Numbered from the stretch's first letter, positions 26,357 to 36,039 are shown. The stretch: DNA of 64,000 bases from an uncultured Candidatus Cenarchaeum sp. (GCA_958295735.1 OY282369.1:1596161-1660160); one strand, 5' to 3'. Notes: a model not told the origin generated them from the sequence alone. Numbers and translations are program-made.

Positions 26357-27762
26357 CGGATTCGGTATTTGAGACAAAAAGCTTGAAGCAGATCTACGAG
26401 GAGATCAAAAAAGTATACTTGGGCGACGACCGTCCATGGATATTGGGGTTTAGTGGGGGAAAAGACTCCACCTGCATGGTTCAGCTGGTCTGGAAGGCGC
26501 TTGAAACACTCCCGCCAGAAAAGATGGGCAAGAGAATATACGTCATATCTTCAGATACCCTTGTTGAGTCGCCTCAAATTGTAGAACGCATAACTGGCTC
26601 CCTTAGTATGATGGAGAAGCACGCCTCTATGTCGGGTTTGCCTGTGTCCACCAACCTTCTCAAGCCCCCAGTCACCAACACATTCTGGGTAAGAGTGCTG
26701 GGCATGGGATATCCCGCACCAACTCCCATGTTTCGGTGGTGCACTGAAATGCTGAAGATTGACAATGCAGATAGGTTCATCAAGGAACGCGTCTCCGAAT
26801 ACGGTGAGGTAGTAGTTCTTTTGGGTACACGAAAGAGTGAGAGTTCCACACGGCAACAGACAATGAACCTGCTTGAGATAAGCAACAGCGTGCTGTCTCA
26901 CCATAAAAAATTTGCGCAGACATACGTGTATACCCCACTGGTAGACTTTGAGGCCGACGATGTCTGGAACTACTTGCTCCAGAACAAAAACCCCTGGGGC
27001 GAAAACAACCGCAATCTCTTGTCTTTGTACCAAGAAGCCAATGCAAGCGAGTGTCCGTTGGTGGTAGACACCAGCACTCCGTCCTGTGGTAGCGGACGGT
27101 TCGGTTGCTGGACATGTACTGTGGTAGATCGACAAAAATCCCTTGAGAATATGATAGAAAATGGACATGACTGGATGGAACCTCTTGCAGAACTGCGCCA
27201 AGTTCTCAAAGATACACAGAACCCAGAAGTGTGGCCCAAAATACGTCAAGTGACTAGACGCAACGGCAGGGCAGACCTACGCAATGACGGGTCAGACTAC
27301 ACGCCGGGGCCGTACAAGCTGGAATTCCGGAAGCAGTATCTCGCAAAGCTGTTAGAAGGACAGAATGCGGTGCGCAGGCACGATCCTTCCATGATCTTAA
27401 TCTCAGAAGACGAAATATGTGAGATACAGCGAATCTGGAGGATGGAAGAGGGCGACTGGCGGGACAGCGCATATGCAATATACGAAGAAGCGACAGGGAT
27501 CCGCCTTGAGACAGAACCTGACGATTCTGGAGGATTCGATGCGGCAGATCAAGACCTGCTGAATCAGGCATGCCAGCGCCACGGAGTGCCCTACAAGCTA
27601 GTGAGCAGCCTCCTCAACGCCGAGTTGGAAGCATCCTCGGGGAACCACGCCAAGGTGTTTCCAAAGATCAAAGCAGAGTTGTCCAAAGAATGGAGAGACA
27701 ATGTGGAAGATATACGAAAGTCACTGTTCCGGCAGAGAGATATGGAGAGGGCGGCCAAATAA
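26353..27762 (+). CDS. dndC: DNA phosphorothioation sulfurtransferase DndC
   Basis: 469 residues of the PAPS-reductase-like PP-loop family. The nucleotide loop is FSGGKDST (residues 33-40). Cys130 (FRWCTEMLK), Cys234, Cys245, Cys252 and Cys255 (ECPLVVDTSTPSCGSGRFGC, then WTC) supply the ligands for the [4Fe-4S] cluster described for DndC. The protein adenylates or activates the DNA phosphate and passes sulfur into the backbone, replacing a non-bridging oxygen. The start is TTG 26353 overlapping the dndB stop; no better start exists. The C-terminal third is helical and less conserved. Confidence 0.92.
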   Translation: MTDSVFETKSLKQIYEEIKKVYLGDDRPWILGFSGGKDSTCMVQLVWKALETLPPEKMGKRIYVISSDTLVESPQIVERITGSLSMMEKHASMSGLPVSTNLLKPPVTNTFWVRVLGMGYPAPTPMFRWCTEMLKIDNADRFIKERVSEYGEVVVLLGTRKSESSTRQQTMNLLEISNSVLSHHKKFAQTYVYTPLVDFEADDVWNYLLQNKNPWGENNRNLLSLYQEANASECPLVVDTSTPSCGSGRFGCWTCTVVDRQKSLENMIENGHDWMEPLAELRQVLKDTQNPEVWPKIRQVTRRNGRADLRNDGSDYTPGPYKLEFRKQYLAKLLEGQNAVRRHDPSMILISEDEICEIQRIWRMEEGDWRDSAYAIYEEATGIRLETEPDDSGGFDAADQDLLNQACQRHGVPYKLVSSLLNAELEASSGNHAKVFPKIKAELSKEWRDNVEDIRKSLFRQRDMERAAK

Positions 27763-29771
27763 TGCTTCTGCGGCGGATGTCCCTGTCCAACATAGGGATA
27801 TACGGAAAGGCCGATGCGGAAGCTGACGTATTTAATCTTGAACCGCGACCCGGTAAGCCGGTAGTCCTGTACGGCGGTATGAACGGGGCAGGCAAGACAA
27901 CGCTGTTTGACGCAGTTTCACTGTGCATGTACGGTCGGGATTCGATTGAACCGCGCCCATCAAAAAAAGAATACGAACACAAGATCTGGTGCCTCATGCA
28001 CAGAGATAAGACCGGAAAGCGATCTCACACAGCATCGGCGACTCTAGACTTCAGCTACTCCCACGGGGGCAGGGTAGCAGATTATCGAATTCGGAGAGAG
28101 TGGTTCGGAGATCAAGGCCGGCTTGAAGAAGAGCTTATCATGTCCAAAAAATCTTCAGGAAGATACCGCACCATCATGCTGGAAGGCAACCCGCAACACA
28201 TGATTAACAGTCTGTTACCTCGTAGCATAACACGACTGTTTTTCTTTGACGGAGAAAAGATACAAGACATAGCTGACACCGGGAACGAAGACGAATATAT
28301 CGCATCGTCGTTTAACTCACTCTTAGGAATGGATCTAGTCGATCGACTCCATCAAGACATGGGCTTGCACATACTTCGCACTGCAGATCATGGTGCTGGT
28401 GCACTCATGAAGGAAATCAACTGCATGATGGTAGAAAAGCGCAACATTGAGAAAAAGATTGAAGATCTGCGCACCAAAGCTACATTCTTAGAAGGCGACG
28501 TATCTAGGGCAAGCCGGGCCTTGGCCGCCAGAAAAGATGAATTTTTCAAGCTTGGGGGGGGAATGGCGCAGAAAAGCCAAAACCTTGTAGCCCAAAAAGC
28601 CCACACAGAACAAAAGATCAAGATGGTCAGGAAGGGCATCCAAGATCTTTGCGTCGGCACCATGCCGTTGCTTTTAGTTCCAGAACTGCTATCACAAGTC
28701 AAGATCGGCCTTAAATCTGAGATGTCCAGCATGCGTAGCAGCATCTCAAGAAGCATTCTGGACTTAGAATTCGAGGCGGTGGCCACCGCTCTTGATGTAG
28801 ATCTTTCACAACGGCTAATGGAACCAGAGGCTCGCCTTGTGGTGGTGAGGGCGGCTAGAGATATCATGACCAAGAGACTAGCGTTGCTGCCAAAACATAA
28901 GCGGCAGACGTTTGGGTTTTCACTGGAAGATGCCGATTCGCTGATCCGGATCATGAACTCCCTCCAGCGCGAACGAAACTTTGATGACTTGGCGAGAGAT
29001 TACGATTCACTAACAGAGTCACTTGGAGAGATTCAAACAATGCTTGATGCATCTCCTCAACATGACGATATAGGACCGGTTCTGTCTGCCATGAACGAGG
29101 CGCAAAGCGAGATGGCAGAGATTGAACGTGATCTCGAGAGTGTTAGAGCCTTGGAGTTGAGGGAAAGTTCCCGACTGCTTCTATTGAATGCAAAGATCAG
29201 AAAAATCCTGGCTGAGAAAAAGACTGCTGACCGAGACGCTGGTGGGTTACACATGGCGCGCAAAGTTCAGAAAGTGCTTGATGATTACGGCAGAAATCTT
29301 CGTGCTAAAAAGATAGGCACTCTGGAGTCCAACATATTGAATGGAATACAAAGGCTTTTCCACAAAAAAGATCTCGTTAACAGCATATCCATTGATCCGA
29401 ATACCTTTAAAGTCACCCTGCACGGATCTGGAGGCAGGATAGCACGCGAAATGCTTTCAAAGGGAGAGTTGCAAATGTACGCAATCGCAATAATTTGGGG
29501 ACTTGCACGCACATCTGGCCGCCCCCTCCCTTTCATCATAGACACCCCACTAGCAAGGCTGGATACATCGCACAGGGATAGCATGGTGGAGAATTTCTAC
29601 ACATCTGCATCACATCAGATCATAATACTATCTACAAACACTGAGATTGCGGGATCTTACTATGAGCGGCTTACTCCGCATGTCGCACGCTCGGGGGTTA
29701 TAGAATATGATCTGCAAGCTGGCACCACACACATCCGTAGTGGATACTTTGGGACAGAAAAGTCGAATTGA
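27762..29771 (+). CDS. dndD: DNA phosphorothioation ATPase DndD (SMC/SbcC-like)
   Basis: 669 residues. Walker A is YGGMNGAGKTTLFDAV (about residues 37-52). A long coiled coil spans roughly 220-520. The ABC-type signature is LSKGELQMYAIAIIWGL and Walker B is FIIDTPLARLD. No CxxC zinc hook is visible in the coil. DndD is the structural ATPase of the Dnd complex, thought to nick or open DNA for sulfur insertion. ATG 27762 overlaps the dndC stop (TAATG), confirming the start; upstream in-frame codons belong to the dndC gene region. Confidence 0.92.
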   Translation: MLLRRMSLSNIGIYGKADAEADVFNLEPRPGKPVVLYGGMNGAGKTTLFDAVSLCMYGRDSIEPRPSKKEYEHKIWCLMHRDKTGKRSHTASATLDFSYSHGGRVADYRIRREWFGDQGRLEEELIMSKKSSGRYRTIMLEGNPQHMINSLLPRSITRLFFFDGEKIQDIADTGNEDEYIASSFNSLLGMDLVDRLHQDMGLHILRTADHGAGALMKEINCMMVEKRNIEKKIEDLRTKATFLEGDVSRASRALAARKDEFFKLGGGMAQKSQNLVAQKAHTEQKIKMVRKGIQDLCVGTMPLLLVPELLSQVKIGLKSEMSSMRSSISRSILDLEFEAVATALDVDLSQRLMEPEARLVVVRAARDIMTKRLALLPKHKRQTFGFSLEDADSLIRIMNSLQRERNFDDLARDYDSLTESLGEIQTMLDASPQHDDIGPVLSAMNEAQSEMAEIERDLESVRALELRESSRLLLLNAKIRKILAEKKTADRDAGGLHMARKVQKVLDDYGRNLRAKKIGTLESNILNGIQRLFHKKDLVNSISIDPNTFKVTLHGSGGRIAREMLSKGELQMYAIAIIWGLARTSGRPLPFIIDTPLARLDTSHRDSMVENFYTSASHQIIILSTNTEIAGSYYERLTPHVARSGVIEYDLQAGTTHIRSGYFGTEKSN

Positions 29772-30130
29772 AGCTCTTTAAGATACGTACGAGTTCTAGG
29801 ACAACACACATGTTCGGGATGCTCAAATCCTCTACTGGTCTTGAACCTCCCGCCTTGTCTAGATTTGCGATCTGCCTTTCATTGCGCCAAGAGGGTGTGC
29901 CCAATCCCTCCGAATACAACAAAAACGGATCAGAGTTCAGCTCCTCTACCCTTTTCGGCGAATATGAGCAGCTATACTTGGCACTAATCATACAACGATT
30001 GGTCAACGACAAGCTGGATCCGGAGACGTATCTAGACGATATGGTTAGGTCTCACCTGAATAGGGGTGCCATCGGCCTCCGGCAACGGATACGGTCGATC
30101 TCCGACTTTGCGAGGTTGCTACGCATATAA
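29768..30130 (+). CDS. dndE: DNA phosphorothioation protein DndE
   Basis: 120 residues. The N-terminal pattern KIRTSSRTTHMFGMLKSSTG and the following PPALSRFAICLSLRQEG match the DndE family, a small helical protein that binds nicked DNA and is needed for modification. The start TTG 29768 overlaps the dndD stop (TTGA). It is the last gene of the operon; the AT-rich sequence after it ends near 30180, where a GC-rich insertion sequence begins. Confidence 0.88.
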   Translation: MKLFKIRTSSRTTHMFGMLKSSTGLEPPALSRFAICLSLRQEGVPNPSEYNKNGSEFSSSTLFGEYEQLYLALIIQRLVNDKLDPETYLDDMVRSHLNRGAIGLRQRIRSISDFARLLRI

Positions 30131-30301
30131 TTGATCTCAACTCTATGAACCAAAAAAGTTTTTACAATTTTGAAAACTCACTTAGAGCGTTCATAACGGG
30201 CAGTTTTCTACCTGCGCAACATTGGGGGTAATGCAGAATTCACCATCTTGTCGACACAAGCTCACACGATAGGTTAAAGCCCCCGCCCGCGATGCCATGG
30301 C

Positions 30302-31489
30302 ATGCCGAACTCGGCCAAGCAGGAGGCGGCGATACTCCGGAACGAGAACAAGCGGCTGGAGGAAGAGCTGGAGCGCGAGAGGGCGCTCTGGCCGTCGCCC
30401 TCCACCGCGGGCAGGCTCACGCGGAACTGCCCCCAGCTCATGCACGCGCTCGCGATGCTGGACACCATCCTGGCCAGCGACAAGCTCCTGAAGGCCTGCA
30501 CCGGGATGACGCGGAAGCATTTCGACTACCTGCTGCCCCTGTTCATCGAGGAGATCGAGCGCAGGAAAAAGACCCCGCTGTTCAGGGACGGCGGCCCGGG
30601 CGCGTCGGATCCCGGCAACAGGTGCAGTCTCGAGCGCAGGCACGCCCTGCTCCTCGTCATCATGCGCTGCAAGACCGGCGCGACGCAGGGGCATCTGGCC
30701 GTCCAGTTCGGGGTGGACCAGAGCACCGTCTGCAGGTACATCAAGGCGTGCATGCCGATCCTGGAAGCGATCCTTCCCACGCCGGACAAGTACTCCAAGG
30801 AGATAGCCGCGTGCAAGACGGACGAGGAGCGCGTGAAGTTCCTTATCGACGGCTGCAAGGGCAGGGGCAAGGACAAGGGCAAGATGCTGCTGGACGGGAC
30901 CCGGACGCCCCGCGCGCGGCCTTCCGACGGGGAAGAGCAGAAGGACTTCTACACCCGCAAGAACAAGATGCACTGCCTCAACACGGTGGCGGGCGCCAGC
31001 CCGAGTGGGATGCTGCTGTACGCCAGCGAGACGCTCCCCGGCAGCCGGCACGACATCGTCATGGTGGGCGGGCTGGGCAAGGTGTTCCCGAGCATGGCGG
31101 ACCCCCGCACGCCCGACGGAGAGAGGATAACGGTCGTCGGGGACGCGGGGTTCCAGGGATTGGGGAAGCGCCTTCCCGGGACAATCCCGGTGACCCCGCA
31201 CAAGAGGAAGCCGGGGAAGGATCTCACCGCGGCCCGGAAGGAAGCGAACAGGAAGCTCAGCAGGATGAGGTCGCTGATCGAGCGCATCTTCGAGAGGATG
31301 AAGGGGCACAAGATACTCCGCGTGCCGTTCGAGGGGACCCCGGAGCAGTTCCACCGCGTATTCAACACCGTGGGGGGCCTGGTCAACCTGGTCCGGGCGT
31401 TCGACGAGATCTCCAGCGGCGCCGGCCTGCACGGGTCCCTGGCAACCAAGTGGCGCGGGCAGCGGCTGAAGCGGCCCCCGCGCCGCTGA
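30302..31489 (+). CDS. IS5-family (DDE_Tnp_4-type) transposase, intact
   Basis: 395 residues. An N-terminal coiled segment (ILRNENKRLEEELERERALW) and an HTH (GHLAVQFGVDQSTVCRYIKA) precede the catalytic core. The DDE residues are likely Asp in LLDGTRTPR, Asp in VVGDAGFQG and Glu in SLIERIFERMKGH. It is GC-rich, unlike the dnd genes on one side and the beta-CASP gene on the other, so the element came in from the host genome or a host-like source. A truncated relative is at 44758-45650. I could not define its terminal inverted repeats. Confidence 0.85.
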   Translation: MPNSAKQEAAILRNENKRLEEELERERALWPSPSTAGRLTRNCPQLMHALAMLDTILASDKLLKACTGMTRKHFDYLLPLFIEEIERRKKTPLFRDGGPGASDPGNRCSLERRHALLLVIMRCKTGATQGHLAVQFGVDQSTVCRYIKACMPILEAILPTPDKYSKEIAACKTDEERVKFLIDGCKGRGKDKGKMLLDGTRTPRARPSDGEEQKDFYTRKNKMHCLNTVAGASPSGMLLYASETLPGSRHDIVMVGGLGKVFPSMADPRTPDGERITVVGDAGFQGLGKRLPGTIPVTPHKRKPGKDLTAARKEANRKLSRMRSLIERIFERMKGHKILRVPFEGTPEQFHRVFNTVGGLVNLVRAFDEISSGAGLHGSLATKWRGQRLKRPPRR

Positions 31490-31844
31490 CGCAGCGCGGG
31501 ACTTCCGGCGCCGGGAATTCCCGCGGCCAGGGCAGCATCGCGTTTCATTCCGGGGCACTTTGCGGTGCTTCGAGCCCGCGCGCCCCGGATCGGCAAATTG
31601 CGCGGTTGTTCCCCGCGCGGCGCAAGTACGCACCGCGCAAAGCGCGTCATTTGTCACTCGTGAAAATACGCATTATCTCCATTGAATGGTATCTGTTCGG
31701 GGAACTCGTCGCAAAGATTATCTGACGGCGCCGCGCGCGATTGAGCTCCGCGTGAGTCGGTATGCCGTGTCCGCAAAACAACCCAAATGAACGCCCATGA
31801 TTAGCTCAGTTACTTATTTCCATGCTATGTCTTATCAAATTTTT
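31490..31844. other. IS5 right flank and return to AT-rich island
   Basis: GC-rich until about 31740, including CGGCAAATTGCGCGGTTGTT, which resembles the 43-bp unit repeated at the end of the truncated IS5 copy at 45651 and may be part of the element end. After 31750 the sequence is AT-rich and holds only the 3' flank of the beta-CASP gene. Confidence 0.45.
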
Positions 31845-32972
31845 TCACGCGGTCATTGCTTTGGATACTGACTGTGCAATCATGTCTGTACCTAGAGCAT
31901 CATCTATTTTCCGTGCTAAATGCTCACCCCATCCAGATCGAGTAGCGTAAGTGATTACTACACCGGGCGAACAGTTTTTTATGTATTCTAAGATGTTGCT
32001 GTACATTACGTGCTCTCCTAACTCGACGAAATAATGATTGGGATTGTCTACATTCTGTCGGATCATAGTAGTGTGACCGATTTTGACATCTTCTAAGTTA
32101 AACACGACAGATTTTTTCTCTACTTCGTGATCTGACTTGCATTCCGAGGTTGTTTTGAATTCTACAAATGGGGAAGAGCCTTCCACGATCTTCTCTGCAC
32201 GCCATGTGCCCGATGGAACTACATCGCGTATTGGCATTCCGTATTTTGCATACACCCGTACTAATCTACGGTTGTCCGGCGCAGACATAAAGCGTATGTT
32301 TGGTGCAAGGGTCTTCGACAGAAGATGCATGGTATGCTGGAGTCTACTCATATGTGCGCGTATACACACGGAGCGTCCTGCTTCCACTTCTTCTTTCACG
32401 TACTCTACAAACATGTCCTTCAAGTTGACTGCATCAACCGGTGAATTAAACATAGGACCTCCATGCGTGGCATCTATAACCAATGCGTCACACTTCAGGG
32501 GGCTTGCCTGCGGGATTGCAAAGTCATTTGAGTAAGCCGCCCTGATCCCATCACTAGTAACTACTAGCACCTGCGAAGATCCCAACATGTGGTGTGACTG
32601 GTATAGAGTGATCTTGTCGTAGTATTTTGTTGGGTTTGTATCGTGGATGTATTTTCCTGCTAGCGCCTGGGCCTCAAAGTCAAGCACATGAATGTGTCTT
32701 CTACCGAAACATGCCTCCGGTGTTGGATTGAGATCACTATTTATGCTCGGCGCCGTTAGCAGTTCTAGCGTAGGGCGAGACACGAAGAGTGCGGAGCACT
32801 CGTGCATGGCGTTAATAAAAAACGGTGCATGGCTACCATGTATGTGTGTGAACACGCCCACTTCACGCCCGTGGTGATACCCATCCACTACGGTGTTATT
32901 TCCTAGCAGTATGGAACCGTTCTCACTTATTTTTGCACATTGCAACAGATTCTCATTTCGTACCAAGATCAT
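31845..32972 (-). CDS. Beta-CASP metallo-beta-lactamase-fold protein with a degenerate metal motif
   Basis: 375 residues. THIHGSHAP (His43, His45, His48) is the HxHxDH motif with Ser in place of Asp. YQSHHMLGSSQV supplies the next His, AAYSNDF the Asp (150), and DALVIDATHGG plus CIRAHMSRLQHTMHLL look like beta-CASP motifs. Relatives are RNA or DNA 5' exonucleases and endonucleases (RNase J, CPSF73, SNM1). The Asp-to-Ser change could lower or abolish two-metal catalysis. It is the third gene of a coupled trio: its ATG lies inside the 3' end of the upstream gene (20-bp overlap). It faces the dnd operon convergently. Function in this context is unknown. Confidence 0.7.
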   Translation of the reverse strand: MILVRNENLLQCAKISENGSILLGNNTVVDGYHHGREVGVFTHIHGSHAPFFINAMHECSALFVSRPTLELLTAPSINSDLNPTPEACFGRRHIHVLDFEAQALAGKYIHDTNPTKYYDKITLYQSHHMLGSSQVLVVTSDGIRAAYSNDFAIPQASPLKCDALVIDATHGGPMFNSPVDAVNLKDMFVEYVKEEVEAGRSVCIRAHMSRLQHTMHLLSKTLAPNIRFMSAPDNRRLVRVYAKYGMPIRDVVPSGTWRAEKIVEGSSPFVEFKTTSECKSDHEVEKKSVVFNLEDVKIGHTTMIRQNVDNPNHYFVELGEHVMYSNILEYIKNCSPGVVITYATRSGWGEHLARKIDDALGTDMIAQSVSKAMTA

Positions 32973-33714
32973 TCTTTGAAATTATGTGGTTCACGACGTT
33001 TCTCACCAAAACTCCCTCTTTCTTAGCTATCACGTCTAGGTTCTTGCGTCCTTTTTCGGTGAGTGCTACTTTGATGTGCTTGCCATCTTTGATCAACACC
33101 CCCTCGAGGTTCTCTGCACCGAGGCTCTTGGCTAGAGCCAATTCGGCTCGCGCGTTAGGGGTAGCAGGCCCGGCAGATGTATGCTTTCGCAGTCTGCTTG
33201 CAACATCTGGATCGATGTCTGTTACGAACACCACATATCGTATTTTCTTAGGAACTAGATTGAGGATCTCCTCACAGCATTTTTCTATGGACTTTTCAGG
33301 ATTCTTTTTTTTGAGGTACAAAATGTCTTCGATCATAGATGTGGGGATCTGCTTGTTGATCACACCTTTCAACAACACATCTAGTTCTTCGGCCGTAATG
33401 TCTCCGCTTTTTAGAAATGGTCCAGCTCTTCTGATCTCTGACCATGGTATTGGGCACCCGTCAGACTTTCCCCACCCAAGCATGTTGTGGTATTTTTGAG
33501 GCACGGCGAGAAGACCTACGAAGTTATCTATCAACGGTGTGCTCACCCCCAGCCTTTGCGCGGTCTTTGTGCTGGATGGGTTTCCAAGATCATTTTTCAT
33601 CTCTACTATGTGTTCTGCTACCTGGACCGGGGAAAGTGGACGAGGATTGGTGTGATCTTTCCCAATGCTGCGTTTTAGGAGGGCCAGCCGTCTACCGTTG
33701 TGAATAAGCGGCAT
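32953..33714 (-). CDS. Unknown protein with a ParB-HTH-like N-terminal half
   Basis: 253 residues, AT-rich codon use. Residues about 25-80 (PVQVAEHIVEMKNDLG, TKTAQRLGVSTPLIDNFVGL) resemble a helix-turn-helix as found after ParB-type domains. A C-terminal part begins IRYVVFVTDIDPDVASRLRK and ends with a basic winged-helix-like stretch (HIKVALTEKGRKNLDVIAKK). I do not recognise a named family. It overlaps the ParB-like gene by 23 bp upstream and the beta-CASP gene by 20 bp downstream, so the three proteins are probably made together and may form a complex. Confidence 0.65.
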   Translation of the reverse strand: MPLIHNGRRLALLKRSIGKDHTNPRPLSPVQVAEHIVEMKNDLGNPSSTKTAQRLGVSTPLIDNFVGLLAVPQKYHNMLGWGKSDGCPIPWSEIRRAGPFLKSGDITAEELDVLLKGVINKQIPTSMIEDILYLKKKNPEKSIEKCCEEILNLVPKKIRYVVFVTDIDPDVASRLRKHTSAGPATPNARAELALAKSLGAENLEGVLIKDGKHIKVALTEKGRKNLDVIAKKEGVLVRNVVNHIISKNDLGTK

Positions 33715-34243
33715 TTTCTACCTCGTCCCTCTCCAACCCTTCTTCTATAAGCTCCGATGCCGCAAGTGGTATAGATCCTATCTGCTTCCTGTCTTTGTAG
33801 GCTTCCATGCGCGAATACGTATTAGTGGTGACTTCAGTAGTCACATTAACCGTTGTCTGCCTCTTTGTTCTCACATCTTCTATTATGTCTGGAATCGGCG
33901 CCTGCGGTTTTTCATGATGGATTTCTTTTACACGTTTCTTTTGTTTAGTGCTGAGGCTTTTGAGATTAATTGCACATGACCGTATCTCTTCTTCAGGAAT
34001 GTTTCCTATGTCTGATGATTCGAGGGCCATAAGATCTGCCGTCTCAAGCGCAGTGTTGAGCATTATTTTGCCGTCTGTCTTCATGTCCTTGAGAACTTGT
34101 GGTAGTCGTTCGAACTTGACATACTTTCTCACGTCGTTGTAGGATATGCCAGTTTTTTCTGAAGTGGTCTTCATGTTATTGAATTCGTTAAAGCAAGCCG
34201 TTACTGCCGCTATCTTATCCGCTTCGGTCATTGGCTCCTGCGT
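33692..34243 (-). pseudogene. ParB-like protein, C-terminal part, separated by an IS630-family insertion
   Basis: The frame TQEPMTEADKIAAVTACFNE continues directly from the N-terminal fragment at 35538-35861 once the inserted element and one copy of CGTA are removed. It contains the ParB-type HTH (NNMKTTSEKTGISYNDVRKY) and a C-terminal charged region. An internal ATG (34231) could still express this half alone. The intact protein would be about 290 residues. It is the first gene of the ParB/HTH/beta-CASP trio. Confidence 0.8.
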
Positions 34244-34244
34244 A

Positions 34245-35540
34245 GTAAATCTAACTACTTACGGACTAACAGATCTGCGGCCCTTTAAGCATGACGTTTA
34301 GTTCTCAGCGCTGCCAGCACCGCGAATGCCAGCGGGCCCGCAACGCCAGCAGGCGGGAAATCCCCGACCGGCGCGCCCGCAGATCGCCAAAAAAAAAAGC
34401 CGGAGGCGGCAACGCGCCGCCTAAGACAAATAAGAACTCATTTTGGCGATCTTGACCTCGCCCTTGCGCAGCATGGCCAGCATCGACTTTTCCATCGCGC
34501 CCGCGCTGTCATGCAGCATGTTCGCGGTCGCTTTCCGGAACATCTTCCACTGCCCCTCCACGGGGTTGAGTTCCGGCGTGTAGGGGGGCAGGTACATGAG
34601 GATCATGTCCCCGCCGAGCGAGTCGACGAACTTCTTGACCCCCGCGGATTTGTGGTAGCTGGCGTTGTCGAGGACCACGATCGACTTGCCGTAGCGCTTG
34701 TGCAGGTAGCTCAGCATGTCTATGATCGCGGCGGTGTCCATCTTTCCGTAGAACTCGGAGTCGAAACCGCCGCTGTGCAGGGCGCCCAGCATGTAGACCC
34801 TTTCGCGCGACAGGCTGATCGGGCACGAGATGGGCAGGCCCTTGAGGTACCACGCGTATTGGATGTTCCAGCCGGCGATGAACCACGCCCCGTCTATCGC
34901 GAACTTCTTGTGGTCCGGGTTCGCGGCGGCCACGGCCTCAACTTTTTTTTTGAACGCGTTTTTCTGGCGGGTCGAGGCCGATTTCGGGTGCTTCGGCCTG
35001 GGCTTCCTGCACGAAAAGCCCAGCCTGTGCAGGACGACGTACATGCTGGAGCGGGCGTACTCCACGCCGAACTTTTTCTTGACGTGCCGCATGAGCAGCG
35101 GCACCGTCCACGCCCCCGACTCGAACCCGCAGGCGCGCGGGCCCGCCACCAGGTCCGCGTGCAGCTGCCCCTGCTGCCCCGGGCTGAGCTTGTTCGGCGC
35201 GCCTTTCTGGGGGATGCTGTGCCGGCCGTCGACGCCCGACTGGACGGCGCGCACGAGCCAGTTGCGGACGGTCGAGTACGATCTTTTGAGCGAGTCCGCT
35301 ATCTGCTGTATCGTCATGCCGTCCTTGCGCAGGTTGTACGCTATCAGCCTGACCGCGGCTTTGGGATCCTTCTCCGCCTTTTGCATCTTTTTCAGGCGAT
35401 TCGAGGACGTGCCGGCCAGGAATTTATCGCCTGTTGGTATCGAAGATTCGTCGGCATTCATCGTGTTGACCGTGCTAGGGTCCAAACGTCGTACTTAAAA
35501 AAGTATTGATTTTTCCATTCCTTATTAGTTGGATTTACTA
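34245..35540 (-). mobile_element. IS630-family insertion sequence in the ParB-like gene
   Basis: The left end GTAAATCTAACTA and the right end, on the opposite strand, TAGTAAATCCAACTAATAAG are inverted repeats. CGTA occurs on both sides (34241-34244 and 35541-35544). Deleting 34245-35540 plus one CGTA rejoins the ParB-like frame exactly. The duplicated stretch could equally be read as CG with TA belonging to the element ends. Confidence 0.85.
34421..35461 (-). CDS. IS630-family transposase, intact
   Basis: 346 residues from ATG 35461 (a TTG at 35485 is possible, but it lies too close to the TATA-like CTTTTTTAAG at 35494-35503). N-terminal HTH: RKDGMTIQQIADSLKRSYST. The DDE catalytic triad is KFAIDGAWF, VVLDNASYH and LPPYTPELNPVEGQW. 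It is GC-rich against an AT-rich target. The degenerate relative at 23330-24667 has amplified the last motif. Confidence 0.92.
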   Translation of the reverse strand: MNADESSIPTGDKFLAGTSSNRLKKMQKAEKDPKAAVRLIAYNLRKDGMTIQQIADSLKRSYSTVRNWLVRAVQSGVDGRHSIPQKGAPNKLSPGQQGQLHADLVAGPRACGFESGAWTVPLLMRHVKKKFGVEYARSSMYVVLHRLGFSCRKPRPKHPKSASTRQKNAFKKKVEAVAAANPDHKKFAIDGAWFIAGWNIQYAWYLKGLPISCPISLSRERVYMLGALHSGGFDSEFYGKMDTAAIIDMLSYLHKRYGKSIVVLDNASYHKSAGVKKFVDSLGGDMILMYLPPYTPELNPVEGQWKMFRKATANMLHDSAGAMEKSMLAMLRKGEVKIAKMSSYLS

Positions 35541-35861
35541 CGTAAAGTTCTCATTGATCGAGATCGCCTTCTTTTCCCACTCAAGCAGGTTTGCATATAT
35601 GAAAGCCGGTATCTTGGAGAACTTTTCAGGGTCACGTTTCAGCAAGACATCCCTGTACGCTTTCATTCGGCGTTGCCCTGCCACGATCTCGTATTTGCCA
35701 CCTCCTGAGTCCACCACTAACACTGGAGAGAACAGCCCCTGCATTTCTATGCTTTTGGCTAAGCTCTGTACATTGGAGTCTATGTTCTGTTGCCTAGCTT
35801 GGAGGCGGGTGCTGTTTATGTTATTTACGGGGATCTCATCATACCGACGTCTGTTGTCCAT
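35538..35861 (-). pseudogene. ParB-like protein, N-terminal part, truncated by IS630 insertion
   Basis: ParB/Srx N-terminal domain: VNNINSTRLQARQQNIDSNV, QSLAKSIEMQGLFSPVLVVD and the GGGKYEIVAGQRRMKAYRDV motif (GxRR), ending NENFT before a stop created by the insertion. ATG 35861 is preferred, with a TATA-like ATTTATAAG (about 35889-35898) upstream; TTG 35867 or 35879 are alternatives. ParB-fold proteins bind DNA and hydrolyse CTP, or act as nucleases. Which applies here cannot be told. Confidence 0.82.
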
Positions 35862-36039
35862 GTTCAATGCGAGGCACAATATGTCTGCTTATAAATTTTC
35901 CCTGCGTCGTAGTGTACACACTTACCTCCCCCCCCCCTCCCGCCGCGACTTGGCCGCCCGGGCGGGCCCGCGCGCCGCGCAAGCTTAGGCTGGCCTAAGG
36001 GTCGATTTGTATAATTGTGGCGAGTTTGGGCCTGCCGGC

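Noticed and set aside
30292-31725. 477-residue alternative plus-strand frame over the IS5 transposase
   Set aside because: Gly/Arg-rich shadow frame. The IS5 DDE motifs are in the frame starting at 30302.
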